From assembly GCF_002803985.1 (NCBI RefSeq), contig NZ_CP024963.1, positions 967,561 through 1,031,560 of the forward strand: a DNA stretch of 64,000 nt. The letters run 5' to 3'. Position 1 is the stretch's first letter. Each line of letters begins with the position of its first letter. The notes beneath the pieces are model-generated. The model worked only from the letters and a program-made list of their open reading frames with translations, did not search any database and was not told the origin of the DNA. This stretch comes from Williamsoniiplasma luminosum. Its GTDB lineage: Bacteria; Bacillota_I; Bacilli_A; Mycoplasmatales; Mycoplasmataceae. This document shows, piece by piece, positions 61,800 through 64,000 of the stretch. Made by a program: the position numbers and the translations under genes.

Positions 61800-61931
61800 C
61801 TACACGGAGAGAGATTCAGTTTCAAGCACAATTTCTTGAACTTGCGTTTGGAAAAACGCAACAGCTAATCATTCTAAAATTAAGTACTGTTCTGAGTTAG
61901 AAAGTGTTTGGATTTTTATCAAATTTTTCAT
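61800..61931 (-). CDS. small ORF before potA (43 aa)
   Basis: ATG, 43 codons, TAG, with GGAGG nine nt upstream. The peptide starts MKNLIKIQTLSNSEQ and contains LEWLAVAFFQ (with TGA tryptophan). It could be a real small protein or a leader ORF for the polyamine operon; conservation would decide. Confidence 0.4.
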
Positions 61932-62044
61932 AGCATTTTTCCTCCTTTTTTAAATATACTTTATTTTACAATATATCGAATAATTATTAAGATTTTATTT
62001 AAAAAAAATAAATGAAAGATTATCAAGAACAAAAATAGTAAAAA

Positions 62045-62066
62045 GTGCTAGCAAAAGCTAGCACTA
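62045..62066 (-). terminator. terminator of the 64-residue-repeat protein
   Basis: Perfect stem AGTGCTAGC with GCTAGCACT, loop AAAA, T-run on the minus strand, 99 bp after the stop. Confidence 0.85.
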
Positions 62067-62164
62067 AAAATTAATAGTTTTAAATAATTCATTGTTTAAA
62101 CTTTAATTCAATTTTGGAATGCATTCTTTAAATTAATTATCAATTATCAAAATTGTCATGAGTT

Positions 62165-64000
62165 TTATAGGATTGCATTAGGAGAAGTGTTGAATGCTAA
62201 AATAGCTTGTTCTAATGTTCCGATTTGTTCTAATGCAGTTTCTTCTGTCATGTCATCTTCGATGTTATTTTCAATTTCATAAATTAAATCAAACAATGTT
62301 GTATATGCACCCACTTTTTTATTACCCTTCACAATTAATTTTGCGGTTACAAGTTTTTCTATTAAAGTTTGTACATTTGTTTGATCAGGAGAAGAATTGA
62401 ATGTTTCAATTGCGTTGGCTAAATCAACTCTACCATCTATTGTTTCTGCTAATATATCTTTTCCTAAAACATCTTCGGCTTTTGTGATTGCTTCTTGCAA
62501 TGCGTTAAAGGCTGCTAATGTTTTAGTTCCTCTAACAATTTTTTTAGCATCCTCTATCTCATCTTCTAAATAATCTGAAGGTGTTGCTTCAAGTGAATTG
62601 TTAAATGTTGTGATTGCTGATTCTAATTGATTTCTAGCCGCCAATGCAGTTTCTTCTGTGTTTGAATTTTCAGCTATTGTGATTGCTTCTTGCAATGCGT
62701 TAAATTCAAATGTTGTTTTAAGATTTTTTTGAATATTTTTCGCTTGAGCTATTTTTAAAATTAAAGCATTTAAATTGGGTTGATTAGGTGAGGTGTTAAA
62801 TGTATTAATAGCTAATTGTAATGTATTTATAGTTTCTGCTGAATTAGCAGTTGCACCATCCTCTGTTGTGACAAGTTCAGCATTTCTAATTGCAGCTTGC
62901 AAATCATTTCAAGCAACTAAACTTTTATCAGCTTGAACAATGGTTTTGGCTTCAATGATCTTTTGATTTAAAGCGTCTAAGTTTGGAGTTGTAGCTTGAT
63001 TGAATGCTGTGATTGCTGATTCTAAAGCAGCGGTTTTATCAGCAGCATTGTCTTCTGTTTTACCAGCATCAGTAGTTGAAATTGCATTTTGTAAAGCAGT
63101 TCAATCAGATCCACTCTTACCATTTTGAACAATAAGTCTAGCATCAGCTATTTTTGCATTTAAAGTATCTAAGTTTGGAGTTGTAGCTTGATTGAATGCT
63201 GTGATTGCTGATTCTAAAGCAGCGGTTTTATCAGCAGCTTTGTCTTCTGTTTTACCAGCATCAGCAGTTGAAATTGAATTTTGTAAAGCAGTTCAAACAG
63301 ATCCACTTTTACCATTTTGAGCAATAAGTCTAGCATCAGCTATTTTTGCATTTAAAGTATCTAAGTTTGGAGTTGTAGCTTGATTGAATGCTGTGATTGC
63401 TGATTCTAAAGCAGCGGTTTTATCAGCAGCTTTGTCTTCTGTTTTACCAGCATCAGCAGTTGAAATTGCATCTTGTAAAGCAGTTCAATCAGATCCACTC
63501 TTACCATTTTGAACAATAAGTCTAGCATCAGCTATTTTTGCATTTAAAGTATCTAAGTTTGGAGTTGTAGCTTGATTGAATGCTGTGATTGCTGATTCTA
63601 AAGCAGTGATTTTATCAGCAGCTTTGTCTTCTGTTTTACCAGCATCAGCAGTTGAAATTGCAGTTTGTAAGGCAGTTCAATCAGATTCACTTTTACCATT
63701 TTGAACAATAAGTCTAGCATCAGCTATTTTTGCATTTAAAGTATCTAAGTTTGGAGTTGTAGCTTGATTGAATGCTGTGATTGCTGATTCTAAAGCAGCG
63801 GTTTTATCAGCAGCTTTGTCTTCTGTTTTATCAGTTTCAGCAGTTGAAATGGCGTTTTGTAAAGCAGTTCAAGCAACTAAACTTTTACCAGCTTGGCCAA
63901 TAGCTTTGGCTTGTTCAAGCTTAGTATTTAATGCGTTTAAGTTTGGGGTTGAAGCATTGTTAAATACAGTCATTGCTGATTGTAGATCAGCGGTTTTCAC
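62165..64000 (-). CDS. repeat surface protein with tandem 64-residue helical repeats (5' end outside window)
   Basis: At least 611 residues read here, ending TAA. At least five near-identical repeats have a core LNAKIADARLIVQNGKS, DWTALQ and AITAFNQATTPNL; the C-terminal ones are degenerate. The form resembles FIVAR-type repeats of Gram-positive surface proteins. The start, and any signal peptide, is beyond the right edge. DNA period is 192 bp. Likely surface-exposed and length-variable; adhesion is inference. Confidence 0.75.
62945..63990. repeat. tandem 192-bp DNA repeats
   Basis: The marker TAAAGTATCTAAGTTTGGAG recurs at 63161, 63353, 63545 and 63737, exactly 192 bp apart, with a variant at 62969. 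Neighbouring units are nearly identical in DNA. Confidence 0.9.

Larger units (their letters stand above)
61720..62164. other. region upstream of potA with a small ORF and a terminator
   Basis: Holds the small ORF 61800-61931, AT-rich leader DNA, and the terminator of the next protein at 62045-62066. No long gene. Confidence 0.6.

Noticed and set aside
62945..63990. Regular repeats as a CRISPR array
   Set aside because: The 192-bp units are in frame, have no unique spacers of constant size, and encode a repeat protein.

Overview
The window comes from a wall-less, AT-rich Mollicute of the Mesoplasma / Entomoplasma / Williamsoniiplasma (Spiroplasma-group) type. Three things support this. In nearly every long gene TGA must be read as tryptophan (translation table 4); read as stop, it would break genes such as potCD, typA, lepA and the PTS permeases, whose fragments lie in one frame. 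Lipoprotein genes carry the mollicute leader (MKKLLGLLGSIGM followed by a lipobox VVAC or VVSC). The tRNA, PTS and polyamine-transport layout is also typical. Almost all genes are on the minus strand; the + strand holds only four genes and one terminator pair.

Layout. 1-6553: an FtsX-type ABC permease (3' end outside the window) and the large lipoprotein upstream of it. 7329-22528: a sugar locus on the minus strand, with an RpiR-type regulator, one GH1 glycosidase, then three tandem units of a beta-glucoside PTS permease plus 6-phospho-beta-glucosidase. 22651-24477: typA. 24650-26293: three small unknown proteins, two of them paralogs. 26317-32623: a likely operon of six genes (unknown protein, proS, RNase H, alpha/beta hydrolase, lepA, unknown protein) preceded by a structured, terminator-ended element. 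33050-33139: tRNA-Ser. 33467-41680: three repeat-rich surface lipoproteins, two of them divergent and sharing a 151-bp inverted repeat that covers leader and signal peptide start. 42017-43016: tsaB-tsaE. 43241-46184: mgtA behind a short proline/aspartate-rich upstream ORF. 46424-47496: a tandemly duplicated coiled-coil protein gene. 47613-50805: tpiA-HAD-gpmI. 51037-52080: a membrane-anchored protein with a Lon-type protease domain but no ATPase. 52159-52878: nagB. 52980-53816: nine tRNAs (Arg-Pro-Ala-Met-Ile-Ser-fMet-Asp-Phe in transcription order). 53902-55059: a beta-lactamase-fold serine hydrolase. 55272-55346: tRNA-Cys. 55460-56490: two paralogous small membrane proteins with CxxC motifs. 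56712-61719: potA-potB-potCD. 62165-64000: the C-terminal part of a protein with 64-residue tandem repeats.

How it fits together. The cell imports and phosphorylates beta-glucosides, hydrolyses them inside and feeds glycolysis (tpiA, gpmI) and amino-sugar use (nagB). Surface variation is suggested by modular repeat lipoproteins with near-identical DNA repeats. The most interesting signals are the MgtL-like leader ORF before mgtA, the identical divergent lipoprotein leaders, a shared ~70-residue module in all three lipoproteins, a long coiled-coil tail on all three PTS permeases and a long coiled coil inside PotCD, a candidate structured RNA at 32813-32919, and the orphan Lon protease domain.
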